Positions 46,872 through 57,718 of a stretch of DNA of 64,000 nucleotides are shown one piece after another; position 1 is the first letter of the stretch, and each line of letters opens with the position of its first letter. Under the pieces are notes generated by a model. That model was not told where the DNA came from, did not search any database, and saw only the letters and a list, made by a program, of their open reading frames with translations. Location of the stretch: the NCBI GenBank assembly GCA_001599715.1, contig BCHU01000006.1, positions 1,408,765 through 1,472,764 of the forward strand, in the 5' to 3' direction. This DNA comes from Phaeotremella fagi (taxonomy: Eukaryota > Basidiomycota > Tremellomycetes > Tremellales > Phaeotremellaceae). The position numbers were made by a program, and so were the translations under genes.

Positions 46872-46879
46872 TGACGTCA
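46872..46879. promoter_or_regulatory. palindromic CRE/ATF site TGACGTCA
   Basis: Perfect TGACGTCA 86 nt upstream of the ATG of the small gene at 46965 and 180 nt downstream of ZDS1. It is the consensus for bZIP ATF/CREB-type factors. It may place the small gene under stress or cAMP-type control; this is inference from one site. Confidence 0.5.
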
Positions 46880-46964
46880 TATCGTACTAGCACTCGATGT
46901 TGGAGACAGACTTTGCATGAAGTTGAGTTCAGACAGCAACCATATCATCTATATCTACAACAAA

Positions 46965-47628
46965 ATGTCTTTATCAGGATCAACTAGTGAAGGTAATCAT
47001 CACCCCATATCACAGAACATTCAATATACTGACCCCACACTCAAGCCGATAACAAAACCAACGATGGTCAACTAAGATTCAATCAATCTCAAGGTCCAGA
47101 TCCAACACCGTAAGTAGAGTTCGTGCTACGATTTTCGTTAGGACGCTGATGAAAAGGTAGTGAGAATCCGGGAGGTGTAAGTCCATCTATCTACATGCCA
47201 GTTGGACTCTTGTTAATTTTGACGAAAAGGTTCATCCGGATAGTACTGGTCCCGCAGCTCCAGCTGGAAGTATGCCAGGTTCAGGAGAAGCAGATCACGG
47301 AGGTGACGTGAGGGGTATATTCGGTAACGTAAATCAACCCCTCCTCCCACGTAAACCAAATCAAACCATTGATGCCACGAAATAGCACCTAGTCTTCCAA
47401 GACACCTTCTCCGAACTTTCAGGTTCATTCACAAAAGCTATCAATACGATCCATGACGAATCGGGTTCTGGTTTAGGGTCAGTTGCGAAAGCTTTGATTG
47501 GGAAATTGCAGGGGATGAGGGATGAGATTGATGGTTGGAGAAAGGGCGAGGGGTTGGTGGAAGCTAAAGGTGATGAACGGGGTGATCAGGTTGAGAGAGT
47601 TGATGGTGGGGGTTTGTATAAGGATTAA
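46965..47628 (+). CDS. small hydrophilic protein of unknown function (142 aa)
   Basis: Five exons: 46965-46992, 47046-47109, 47161-47176 (16 nt), 47230-47307 and 47386-47628. Phase is kept throughout and the total is 143 codons with the stop. The N-terminal half is Gly/Pro/Ser/Asp-rich. The C-terminal half looks helical: HLVFQDTFSELSGSFTKAIN, then a Gly-rich turn, AKALIGKLQGMRDEIDGWRK, and an acidic tail. No signal peptide or membrane segment. I do not recognise the family. The open frame and five consistent splice sites support a real gene. A CRE palindrome lies just upstream. Confidence 0.7.
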
Positions 47629-48248
47629 AAGGAAGAGTTTGGGGAGTTTTACGTTTTTCTTTCCAAATTTTAGGCAATTTGTAGCATAACTCGAAATAAA
47701 ATATTTCGGCAGCGGACTTCAAATATGTCCCCTGGACTTTATAACATGAAAGGAATGAAATGATCACATTTGCATGCTATTGTTTCTCCAAAAATCTCCT
47801 CCCCAAGAACTCCTCACCAAACTCAAATCGCAAGTGGCGATCAACTCGCCAACCCATCAAGCAAACTATGTATTTGCACCACCCTCCCAGTCAAAATTCC
47901 AATAATCACTTGATCCCTCCAGCCACGTCTATCCTTAGTGAACTTACCGCCTGAGCATCCAAGATGCGTAATGCTGTTTTTTTCTTATTCTTGATTGTTT
48001 TCTTTCTTTCTGATTGAGCTTTTTTCGTTTGTTTTTTCTCTATTTGGCCAAAGCGCCATCGCTGGTCGACTTTTGATTTTTGACTTTTTTATTTTTGTTT
48101 TTCACTGCTTACCCATTGCGTTCGACCAGACTCCGCCCTTTATTTTCAATTTCTCGTTTACTATTTTTTGTCGGTGAGTGGTGTGGTTGAACTTGATTTA
48201 TGAAGTAGTTATTGAATTTCTTATTGTTTAGGGTTCTTTGGGACAACG
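47629..48248. promoter_or_regulatory. leader of the Axl2-like gene with probable 5' UTR intron
   Basis: 620 nt, T-rich on the plus strand from 47980. A GTGAGT donor at 48174 and a TTGTTTAG acceptor ending at 48231 define a likely 58-nt leader intron 17 nt before the ATG. No coding segment recognised. Confidence 0.5.
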
Positions 48249-51200
48249 ATGCTCTCCCTAAATTTTCGATTTTATTCCTCTCACTTGTTCATCTTGATTC
48301 TCATTCTTTTTGGAAACCTACTTTGTGCACAAGCTGCATCTGACAGCTTAACACTTGTTCGACCTTTAGCTTACCAATTCCCACCTGTTGCTAGAGTCAA
48401 ACAACCTTTTCAATGGACAATTTCCGCTTTCACTTTTAACCATACGACAGAAAACGATTCGAATTCGACATTAACATACGCATCTGATGGATTACCTTCT
48501 TGGCTGACCTTCTTTGGTGAAAATCAGACATTTGTTGGATATCCCAAATCAACGGACATTGGTGTATACAAAGTCGACGTTACAGCCACTACATCAACTG
48601 GAACCGCTTTATCTGATTCAGTCGAGTTGATCGCTACAGATAGAGTCTCAAATATATCAATAACAGATCCAATCGCTTCACAAATAGTCGTCAATTCTCC
48701 AACTGTAAATTCAGCTTTCCCAATCCAATCGACAAACCCTTTGTATCCAGGTATAAGAGTTCCGCCAAGTTGGTCGTTCAGTCTAGGTTTTCAAAGTTAC
48801 ACTTTCACTTCAAATTCTAAAATCTACTACTCGGCTACGTTGATTGATGGCAGTCCTTTACCTTATTGGTTAAGTTTCAATAATAACACCGTTACTTTTG
48901 ATGGGGTTACACCGCAAAGTTCTGAGGGGGATGTCTATCAAATCCTTATCTCTGGTTCTAATTTCTTTGGATTCTCTGAAGTTCAACAGGGTTTCAATAT
49001 ATCTGTGGCAGCTCATGATCTGTCTTTGTTGGTTCCATCGCCTACTCTAAATCTTACTGCTGGATATCCGTTGAATGTATCTCTCTTACCGTTACTGTCG
49101 GCTTTTGGAATTGATGGAACTCCTCTCCAATCTAATGATATCGTCAATATCTCGATCGATAGTCGAACATATCCTTGGTTAGGTTTCAATGGAGTCAACA
49201 AGTCATTGACTGGTGTACCCCCAACATCCTTGATTTCATCTCAGAACAACTTTCTCGACATGTCGATCACCGACAAAAACGGTGACGTCTGTAACACTTC
49301 CATCAAACTTTCTTTCGTAAACTCTTTATTCAGTAACGACCATTTCCCTCCCAACATAGGTACCCTAGGTCAATTCTTTTCGTTATCTTTATCCCAATAC
49401 CTTTTAAACGCCACATCGAATCCTTTCACCGTATCTGTATTGGCTTTGGAGCCTCCCAAAGCAGAATCTTGGCTTTCATTAAACCCAACCAATCATACAC
49501 TTTTAGGTCAAATACCTACACAGGTTGATTATGATTCTGTGAAAATACGTCTAAAAGGTTTTGACAATGTCACCAACGCTTTGTCATTTACCGAGATTGA
49601 TATCTCATTTGCTGTTAACGGGACCATCTTATCGGATCGACCGAATGGTAAGAGTGGTGGAATTGGTAGAGGTACTGTGATCGCTCTAGCATCTTGTGGT
49701 GGTATCATCGGAGGTTGTGCTCTGATTTGTGCCATTCTTTTAGCTTGTAGAAAACACCACCGTGATGAAGAACGAAGATTAGCCGGAGACGATACCAAAG
49801 ATTGGTTTGGGAATTCTAAACAGCCGATAGAATCCAAAGAAGGATTACAGTCTCAAAATCGCCAACATGGGTTTTTCAATTTCCTACCTATGCTCTCGGT
49901 TGGCCGTTCAGATGGGAAATCAAGTAGAAACATTTTTCATCGTCTTTCTCGTCGACCACCTATCTCGAACCCAATGATTAACCCTTCATTCTCCAACGCT
50001 GCGTTTCAAGCGCAACTAGCAGCTGCCGTTGATGCTTCGGGAATCATCAATAGAGGTGAATCAACTTATCAATCGTATCAACCTTCAGAAAACAGTAAAG
50101 CATCCGACTCTGTACATGACCATTCGACGAGTTTGACAGTTGGTGGGAAAGGTAGTCAAGATTCACATTTCAGGAATCAGTCTCAATCGAATTCATCCAG
50201 AGCTTCTTGGGAGAGTGAACCCCCTTTCCAATGGAATACCACTATCACACCAGGATCTGTTAATTCCAGAACGAACGTTACGGGAACAGAAACAAGGTCA
50301 GATCAAAGTCATGAGACTGTTCAAAGTGGTTCCAGCACAAACACTTCTTCAACTGAAATGACTGTTGACAGTAACACCCCAGTTCAAAGATCTGATTTCA
50401 GACCTTCACCCCCGCAACACCATGGCCAATCGAAAACTAGAAGTGAAGAAGATATCTCTATCGATAACATCCATTTCCCAACTGATTCAGATTTAGCTGG
50501 TGAAGGGGAACCCGATGCACCGCCTTCGGAAACTAGTTCAGATAAAGATATCGCAGTGATAACGACCGCTTCTAGGATTGAAACTAGACGTGCAACTCTT
50601 GAATCACCTAGTTCGAGATCACGAAGTGTTTCTGGTGATTCGGAAACTAATTCCAACCCCAGTGTCCGTAAAACCCCAACTCCAGAGAATAACTCAAGAT
50701 TCGTCGAACTCGATCATCAGAAACAACGAACTGTAGTGGCGAATCATGATAGATTAGTTTCGCAGACGGCGGTAATTGTAGACTCCCCTTCGTCTCAATT
50801 AACAACTTCCACCAATTCAACTAAAAAATCATCCACCTCCTCATCTTCACCAACATCATTCCCCTCACTTCCAGCTTTACCCACAGCATCATCATCAACC
50901 CTGACGAAACCCATAACCCCTCAGAAAATAATAACAAGAATCAAAGAACCTATAAGAGTCAACACGAAAATCAAAAAGCCTGTTGTGGCGGCTGTAGAAC
51001 AGACAACGACTAAAGAACGGGTTGGACCGAATTATGCTGCTTTCGTGTTGAAGAAGGGTTGGGCAGGGAGGGGGGAACGGTTAGAGAGTTTACCTAAATT
51101 TTTGAATTTTGATCGGGAATCATTGTTTGTAGAAGGTATACCTGAGATTGTGGACATCGGGACATGGGAGATTAGGATTATAGAACGGTTCAAGGGGGTG

Positions 51201-51313
51201 GAGAAAGTTGTTTGTGCTTTGTCAGTCGAGGTAAGTTGAATCTCTTTATTTGTTGCGTGAACGGAAGACTGATTATACATTCCTTCACCACCGTCTAGGT
51301 CGTTGGTAAATGA
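48249..51313 (+). CDS. AXL2: Axl2-like single-pass membrane protein with cadherin-like repeats (998 aa)
   Basis: Plasma-membrane polarity/wall protein resembling Axl2, which marks axial bud sites in yeast. Exons 48249-51230 and 51299-51313; the last adds only VVGK. A signal peptide covers about residues 1-30 (LFILILILFGNLLCAQA). The extracellular part has at least three cadherin/dystroglycan-like (CADG) modules with the family phrases LPSWLTFFGENQTFVGYP, LPYWLSFNNNTVTFDGVTP and WLSLNPTNHTLLGQIP, and many N-glycosylation sites. The membrane helix is VIALASCGGIIGGCALICAI followed by a basic stop-transfer (CRKHHRDEERR). The cytosolic tail is about 460 residues, Ser/Thr-rich, with a folded-looking C-terminal part (VGPNYAAFVLKKGWAGRGER). 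Axl2 identity is by architecture. Confidence 0.85.
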
Positions 51314-51738
51314 AGATTAGAGTGATTATTGGGCCTAGGACTGAAACTTTTATATAGAGTCGATTAACTGTATTTTACTTACACTATGGCCAGTGGTTTC
51401 GTCCATGGTAATTCCCTTTTGTTCTTTTAACACACGTTTGGCATTAAACGCTCCCTTCATCAATCATCCTTTTTGCACTTCCTCAGAGGGCCGCTCCACC
51501 TCTTTACCTTTGAAGCAGTACGCCACTCATGCAGGACGTCATCGCAATCTACTCCTTTTCGGAGTTGAGAAGGCCTTTCTTTGTGTGAAGGCTCCCTATA
51601 AAAAGCCAACTTATCCCCCCCAATTCTTTCATTTCTACATCCATTTCTTTTACTTCCATTTCCACTTCCAATCCCTCTGCTACTTCTGTCCATTCATAGT
51701 TCAAATCCTCTTCAAAAACAGACAACGTACCTCTCACA
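51314..51738. promoter_or_regulatory. promoter of family-X member 3
   Basis: 425 nt between the Axl2-like stop and the next start. TATAAAAAG is at 51597-51605, about 135 nt upstream of the ATG, and a T/C-rich leader follows. No coding segment recognised. Confidence 0.5.
51597..51605 (+). promoter_or_regulatory. TATA element of family-X member 3
   Basis: TATAAAAAG about 135 nt before the ATG at 51739, matching in sequence and spacing the element before family-X member 1. Confidence 0.55.
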
Positions 51739-52422
51739 ATGAACGACAATACCCTATCGCACCTCGACATACGAGGTCAGTTTACCTTAGATGTTAGTAA
51801 TGTCAAAGGCAGCGACACCACGTTTAGCTTTTGGCTGGATAAACAGCCTGAGCCTTCCGGGGATTTTGAATCAACAGTACCAATCACAAAACTTCAACTC
51901 GGATCTTTATTTTATATTCTTTGTGAGCATCAAGTCACCAATAGCGACTTACCCTACAAAAATACTTATCCTCGCATCCCTCCATCCTACCACATCAAAG
52001 TGTTCAAAAGAACCGATAACAAATCATCAGCCAGAAAGACATTTGAAGAAATCGTCAATACCTTTGACACGAAGTTCTTGTCGGAGTACGAGGGAGCAAA
52101 GTCTCAGCACAAGAGATGTGTTGAGCTGGAGAAGAAGTTGAAGGATTTGAGAGCCAAGGATGAGTTAGGATCAAAACCAGAACCGATTCTCGATCAGATT
52201 GCGACCCTCAGCTCCGAACTTGGAGACCTGTTTAGGAAACAATCTTCAGTTCGTCGGAAGATGCGTGATAGGGTTTTAGAGGCTTCTACACTTCCAGGAA
52301 GTCTCTCCACCAAATTCAAAGCATGGGAGCTTTGTATTCTCGAATCAGATTACTTCTCCATGAAGAATTACGAACGTCTGACCTGCGGATTTGTAAATGT
52401 CCAACCACCAACAGAGCTTTGA
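51739..52422 (+). CDS. uncharacterised protein, family-X member 3 (227 aa)
   Basis: Intronless like its two relatives 44-46 kb away (5362-6288 and 7253-7879). Shared layout: N-terminal beta-rich block GQFTLDVSNVKGSDTTFSFW; a hydrophobic KLQLGSLFYILCEHQV in place of the RMY-G-xYxVK block; PPSYHIKVFKR; then FDTKFLSEYEGAKSQHKRCV leading into a coiled-coil-like Lys/Glu/Leu helix; and the C-terminal signature DYFSMKNYERLTCGFVNV. It has neither signal peptide nor membrane segment. I do not recognise the family and name no function. It lies beside the right-hand metabolic cluster but on present evidence is not part of it. Confidence 0.78.
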   Translation: MNDNTLSHLDIRGQFTLDVSNVKGSDTTFSFWLDKQPEPSGDFESTVPITKLQLGSLFYILCEHQVTNSDLPYKNTYPRIPPSYHIKVFKRTDNKSSARKTFEEIVNTFDTKFLSEYEGAKSQHKRCVELEKKLKDLRAKDELGSKPEPILDQIATLSSELGDLFRKQSSVRRKMRDRVLEASTLPGSLSTKFKAWELCILESDYFSMKNYERLTCGFVNVQPPTEL

Positions 52423-52706
52423 GCTCTTCTCCCCCACTACCCTCTCTAGTCTATGTATTGGTCTGTAGGAATTTGTAGAAATTGATAGGAAATTTGTATT
52501 TTGAAATATGGTTTGATGTGTAAGGATAGAAAAGAAAAAGAAAACTTGGAAAGACTGCGTTTTTATAGATTGATATCATACTCTTAGTCGATGAAATCTA
52601 TTTTGGCGAGCTATCTGTTGCACTTTGCTCATTAAAACCCCTCTCCTTCTCTGTGTAGTACTTCCAAATTGGTGAATGAGGTTATACACAAAGTATACTG
52701 TAGATC

Positions 52707-52997
52707 TCAAAAATCCACCGCATCATACTTCTCTAAGAACATCCTTCCCTTGTAGTTGGTCTTGTACACTTTGTTTAAGTCGAACGTGACATTGTTCCCA
52801 TGTGTAGCAGGCAACCACTTTAAATCACAAAGCCATCTTACAAACCAGTCTTCTGGCAATAATGAGCTGATTTTGTCAAATCCCAACGAAAAGGATATGT
52901 AGTCGGGAAGATTTTGGCCGCAAACCGCGCTGCTGCGGTAGGGCAGGATTTGAGTATGGCCTAAGTCCGCTGGCTGAGCTTTGATTTCCTCGATAAA
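52707..52997 (-). pseudogene. 5'-truncated gene remnant (last exon only)
   Basis: An open minus-strand frame of 96 codons plus a TGA, with no usable ATG, preceded by a good acceptor (ACCTTCCACAG ending at 52998). It reads like a real protein: FIEEIKAQPADLGHTQILPY, RSSAVCGQNLPDYISFSLGF, DKISSLLPEDWFVRWLCDLK and KTNYKGRMFLEKYDAVDF. The divergent lactonase starts at 53066, so only about 70 nt remain for upstream exons, and the frame there hits stops. I therefore read it as a decayed gene whose 5' part was lost. I do not recognise the family. An unusual overlap with the lactonase gene is the alternative. Confidence 0.55.
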
Positions 52998-53065
52998 CTG
53001 TGGAAGGTTACACTCAGATTGGAATTGATTTCAAGACTCAATAAAGTGAACTACACTTCATTATC

Positions 53066-54204
53066 ATGGTTCGTGTCATCACCGTCAGACAACCACTTTT
53101 GCGTATTGACAACGTGTTGGGAGAAGGAGCAGTCTGGGTAAGTCAATCGACGAATCCACCAGTTCTCACGTGGCTATTAGAATACCCTGAAGCAGCGATT
53201 GTTTTGGGTTGACATTGATCAAAAAAGGGTGTACTCGATGGAACCAAAAACTGGAATTTATGGGTATGAAATATTTGACAGCAAGGTCACTTCCATTTCT
53301 TGCATGGAAGATGATTCTGGGGTAAGAATATCTCAACATCTGTGTTCCGTATATAACATCTAATGTCGACACAGCTCATTGCAGTAATCGATGAAGGATT
53401 TGCTTTCATACCATGGTCATCACTTCCTTTTCCGCCCACTCAAAACAAACAATACCTCGTTCACATTTCAACTGGAATTAAATTGGCCCCAGGAGAGAAA
53501 CGATTCAATGAAGGTGTCTGTGATCCACAAGGACGATTTCTGGCTGGTACAATGGGGCATTCTCATGGAACCAGCAACGGGAACTTGTATTCACTCAGAA
53601 AGACAAAAGATGAAGGAAAATTTGAGGCTCCTTTGATTTTGAGTGGAATCACTTGTACGAATGGAATGGCTTGGAGAAAGGATTCCCAGACAATGTAGAT
53701 CAAGTCTCTTCAAAAGAAAGATAAAATCACTGAAGCCTCCAGGTATCTCACGGACAGTTGGACCAAAGAGATTCTGAAATTTGATTATGATGCTGTAAGA
53801 ACTATTGATCCCACATTGCTGACAAATTTTACTAGAAAACAGGTCGAATGTCAAATCGTCAAGTTTTCTCATCTGGGCTTGACGACGCGTATGGCTATCC
53901 TGACGGAATGTGCGTTGATTCCAAGGGGGGTATCTGGAGTGCTCGCTGGGAAGCTGGAAAGGTCATTCGACTAGATAGTGACGGCAAGATAGATGTTGTG
54001 ATCGACTTTCCAACAGCTTGGAATATCACCAATTGCATATTCGGCGGTCCAAATCTTCAAGACCTCTATGTGACTTCAGCACGTACGGATATAGAAGGCG
54101 ATAGTAGATCAGATCGCGGTGATGGGGGACAGCTCTTCATTGTGAAAGACACGGGCTTCGTTGGAGTAGAAAGACATAAATTCAAGGGCACATTTCGACA
54201 GTAG
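53066..54204 (+). CDS. SMP-30/gluconolactonase-like sugar lactonase
   Basis: Six-bladed beta-propeller metal hydrolase that opens sugar lactones. It starts MVRVITVRQPLLRIDNVLGE and is spliced in phase through five exons: donors after GAVW, after MEDDSG, after DSQTM and after FDYDA. Metal-site residues are present: Glu in LGEGAVW, Asn in CTNGMAW and Asp in YLTDSW/GYPDGMCVD. Other family blocks are RLFWVDIDQKRVYSM, RFNEGVCDPQGRFLAGTMG, GGIWSARWEAGKVIRLD and DLYVTSA. Length is about 310 aa. No signal peptide, so cytosolic. It is the first gene of the plus-strand series followed by a dehydrogenase, which would supply a lactone. Exact substrate unknown. Confidence 0.88.
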
Positions 54205-54622
54205 TATCGTCTGTGTTTAGAACGTGGTCGTGATGGAAGAATATTGTGCCACTCTCGTTTCACTAATTGGACCTTGATTTGGAACCTAAGGTTGACCCGG
54301 ATTTGATGGTACCTCTTAAATCCGTCGATCTGTGTAGGTCCTTTAACTAAATGAACTCTAATCCTACTTTGACCGGAGTCGAAAAGCCAAGTCGAGTCAG
54401 TCTGTCAAGTCATTCACTTTCAATATCGTAACCGGGAATTTTTAAGTTCTGGCCTCCGTAAAGCCGGTTGATATTTGCTTGAGTGACGGCGTTATGATTC
54501 TCATATATAATAAGTCTACTGAGCATGACTATTGCCAAAACTCAAGTATCATCTCTTGAACGCTGTTTTTGTCCCTCGAAGTTCACACCTGTCCCAAAAT
54601 TAACTAAAAAAAGTTGAGCATC
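54205..54622. promoter_or_regulatory. promoter of the short-chain dehydrogenase
   Basis: About 420 nt. ATATATAATAAG lies about 115 nt before the start. Several CCG/CGG triplets occur (ACCGGAG, CCTCCGTAAAGCCGG), which a Zn2Cys6 factor could bind; I cannot show a shared motif by eye. Confidence 0.4.
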
Positions 54623-55752
54623 ATGAAGATTGAAGGAAAAGGTAATTTCACAAACCGCGCAGAACGCTGATATTTAGCATTCATCGTCACCGGAGGTTGC
54701 GGATCGATTGGTGGGACCACTGCTAGAAGTATCATTTCTAAAGGAGGTATCGTAGTTGTAAGTCTGTTCTCAGATCACTTCGATAGCATTCTGAAGGATG
54801 CCTCGCACAGATCTTCGACGTATTGCCACAAGAAGCAGGGCAAGCTAAGGTCAAAACATATCATGCAGAGCGTGCATTCTACTTCCAAACGGACATTGCG
54901 GACGCTGAGAAGGTTGCCGCCGTTTGTGAAGAAGCTCTTAAAGTCATTCCAAAGGGTTCACTTTTTGGTGCAGTACACTGTGCTGGTATTGCTCCTGCTC
55001 GTAAATGGTCAAACAAGCTCAAGGATAGCATCAAGGTAAGTGGAGCGTTGTCTGTCATTGTTGTTGAACTGATGTCGACACGAATTTAGGATTTCGAGAA
55101 AGTACTTCGCGTCAATACTTATGGAACCTTTGTTCTTGACTCCTGCGTGGCTGACGCAATCAATTCCCAATACCCCGATGAAGGTCCTTTCGCTGCTAGA
55201 TTGACCACGGAAGAGAGAGGCGTCATTGTCAACACAGCATCAATTGTGGCGACTCCAGTTCCAGCCCGATGTCTCACTTATGGACCATCAAAGAGTAAGT
55301 ATAAACGGGCAATGACCTCAACGCGACTTGCTGATGTTTTTTTCAAAAGCTGCTGTGATTGGTATCACTGGTGCAATGGCGGATTTCCTAGGTCCGTATG
55401 GTATCCGCGTCAACTCAATCTCCCCAGCCATCGTAGCATCTGCTTTGATGGGTGATCGTTTGGTGAGTTACAAATCGAGAAGATCACTGATAGTACTTAG
55501 CCTTATTTCCAAGGGGAACTTGATGCTTCTTGTATCTATCCTCGTCGCCCTTCCGATGCACAAGAAGTTGCAGATGGAATCATCTTCCTGATTGAGAACT
55601 CAATGATGAATGATTTTCATCTTCGTGTCGACGGTGGATGGAGAGGTAGCAGTAATTGGGGTGCTGCAAAGGATCGTGAGCACTTCTCTTCGCGTCTTTA
55701 TAGCTTAAACTGACTTAAATTAGCTCGTGAAAATGCACCTGGTCTTGAATAG
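54623..55752 (+). CDS. short-chain dehydrogenase/reductase (SDR), HSD10-like
   Basis: NAD(P)-dependent oxidoreductase, Rossmann fold. Short first exon MKIEGK, then FIVTGGCGSIGGTTARSI with the TGxxxGxG cofactor loop and an acidic residue after the second strand (VVIFDVLP), suggesting NAD preference. HCAGIAPA stands for the NAG motif; catalytic Ser is in VNTASIVATP and catalytic Tyr/Lys in LTYGPSK, split by an intron. GPYGIRVNSISPAIV and a C-terminal RVDGGW complete the fold. About 280 aa; the last exon encodes only PRENAPGLE. The neighbours (lactonase before, TIM-barrel enzyme after) suggest a role in oxidising a sugar or polyol. Confidence 0.88.
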
Positions 55753-56336
55753 GATAATGGATGAGGATGGATTTCGGTTGTTTTTTCGAGAAATTATGCA
55801 TGTGCCCGTGAAACCTTCCGTGCATTATTTCAGTCTCTCATCATCTTTTCTATGCCTTGATTGCAAACAATGAACGTAAGACCACTCATGACAGTGTGCT
55901 AGAGAGAATTTTGTGTATTCTTAGATACATAATCCAGTACACGTACACTATAGTTTCATGAGCAGATTGTCATACAATCGGACAAACCTCGTATGCTTCA
56001 ATTTCTGTTGACATCTTTCTCAGAGCGTCTCTGTGCTTCTATGTAGTGAAGGGAAGGATTCTGAAGCAGACAAACAGGTACGACGGGATTAACGTCTCGC
56101 TGCCACTAAAGCCTGAATGGGAGCTGGAGATGGTAGGGCATAAGCAGGTAGACGGAGATTTTGCCGGAACTTGGTCAGGGTTGTTGTTCTGTCCTGGATA
56201 ATCAACATTTCAGAGCCAACAGTAAGTCCGGTTACAATCCAAAGTTCATCAGCCAATGCTATAAGACATATAAGACATGAGGCAAACAGATTGGAATGTC
56301 TCAGAAATATTCCAATCATCACAAATATGGTCGCTA
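55753..56336. other. intergenic stretch between SDR and TIM-barrel genes
   Basis: 3' flank of the dehydrogenase and promoter of the next gene. A 77-codon minus-strand frame (56089-56322) ends LPSPAPIQALVAARR and looks faintly protein-like, but has no partner exon or motif. I leave it uncalled. Confidence 0.4.
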
Positions 56337-57617
56337 TAACTGCAGAATCTCTTAAAAGTATCCCTGTTGCCTTTGCAACCGCTTCCCTTGGAATGCGAGC
56401 TTCTCACACTCTAGAGAAGAAACTGCAAGCTCTGTCTGAGGCTGGGTATCAATACGCAGAACTTGGTTTCGGAGGTTACATGGCATGGGTTCGCACCCAA
56501 TTGCCCAACTTGTGAGTTGAGGACGCAGACAGTTTTTTCTTATTCTCTAGACCAGCGTCAACTTGTCCGCCAGCTTATATTCGAGACGACGAACCTGATC
56601 CAGACGATGAAGAAATATGGACCGCTCTATATTCAAAAGCAGAGGATCTCAAAGCTTTGGCTAAGAGTTTGGGACTGACTATCATCATTTTTCAACCCCT
56701 AAGTCAGTTTGAAGGATGGTCTGCACAATCTATCCGTGGACAATGGGTCAGGAGAAAAGCTGAACGCTGGCTTCCACTTTGTGCCAAACTTGGAGTAGGA
56801 TACTTACAAGTGAGTTAATTTAAAAAGGACTTACTAATTTTAGGTCGGCACAAATGATGAACCAGAAGCCCCAATGGAGTTTTCAAAGATTGTCGAAGAC
56901 ATGACTTGGTTAGCAGAACTTGGAAGCAAACAGTCTCCACCTTTTAAGATCTCTTACGAACCATGGTGCTTTGGTCCACATATGACAGATTGGGAGTCAT
57001 GCTGGGAGGTAGTTAAAGCTTCTGTGAGTGTTGTTGTCATCATACAGCTGACCCCAGAACCATCCTAACCTTGGCCTTTGTATCGATACCGCACATGTAT
57101 CGGGCACACCTTCGTACGGTTTCCTTCCTCGTGAAGGTAAAGCATGGGATGAGGCTAAATTCCAAGCTGCTCTTCAAAGAATTAGAGAAGTACCAGGTGA
57201 CAAAATTCATTTCTACGAAGTGTCCGATATGATAGCTCCTGTTGCATCAAAACCCCTGGGCGGTGGAAGCGAATATGATGCCTATCATGCTGCTCAAGGT
57301 GATGCTGCAAGAGACGCGTTCACTTGGAGTATTTGTGGTCGTTGTATTCCTTTGGTTGGTAAAAATGCTGGGGATGATGTCCATAACTCCGAGGATCTGG
57401 GAGGAGCGCGTTGCGTCGAAATCAGTAAAGCCGTATTCAGCACAGGATTTAGAGGTAGGTTTATTCAGCTTTGCCATACTGATTTTCAGGTCCTGTATCA
57501 TGGGAAGTCTTTGAACAGCAATACATGGATGTCGAGGACACATCCATCTCTGCAAGATACGCTAAAGCTGGCTTGATTTCCAAAGACCGGTTATTTGCAG
57601 CTGTGGTAGACCAATAA
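56337..57617 (+). CDS. xylose isomerase-like TIM-barrel enzyme (sugar isomerase/epimerase or dehydratase)
   Basis: AP-endonuclease-2/xylose-isomerase-like barrel; relatives include inosose dehydratase, 3-dehydroshikimate dehydratase and hydroxypyruvate isomerase. Start chosen at MVAITAESLKSIPVAFATAS, followed by GMRASHTLEKKLQALSEAGY and YAELGFGGY. Barrel-end residues typical of metal binding are in LGVGYLQVGTND, FKISYEPWCFG, NLGLCIDTAHVSGTPSYGF, DKIHFYEVSD and a late FRGPVSWEVFE. About 380 aa with introns after PNL, LQ, KAS and FRG. No targeting signal. The family is clear; the reaction is not decidable here. An inositol-type transporter in the same block makes an inosose or related cyclitol route one option. 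Confidence 0.83.
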
Positions 57618-57718
57618 CGTGATATAGTCCCGGGGTCCATAATTACGTACAATGGGTCCACCCAAATATTGCATGCAACTTTCTCATTCTTCTCTTATTC
57701 CGTTCACTATAACCGAGA

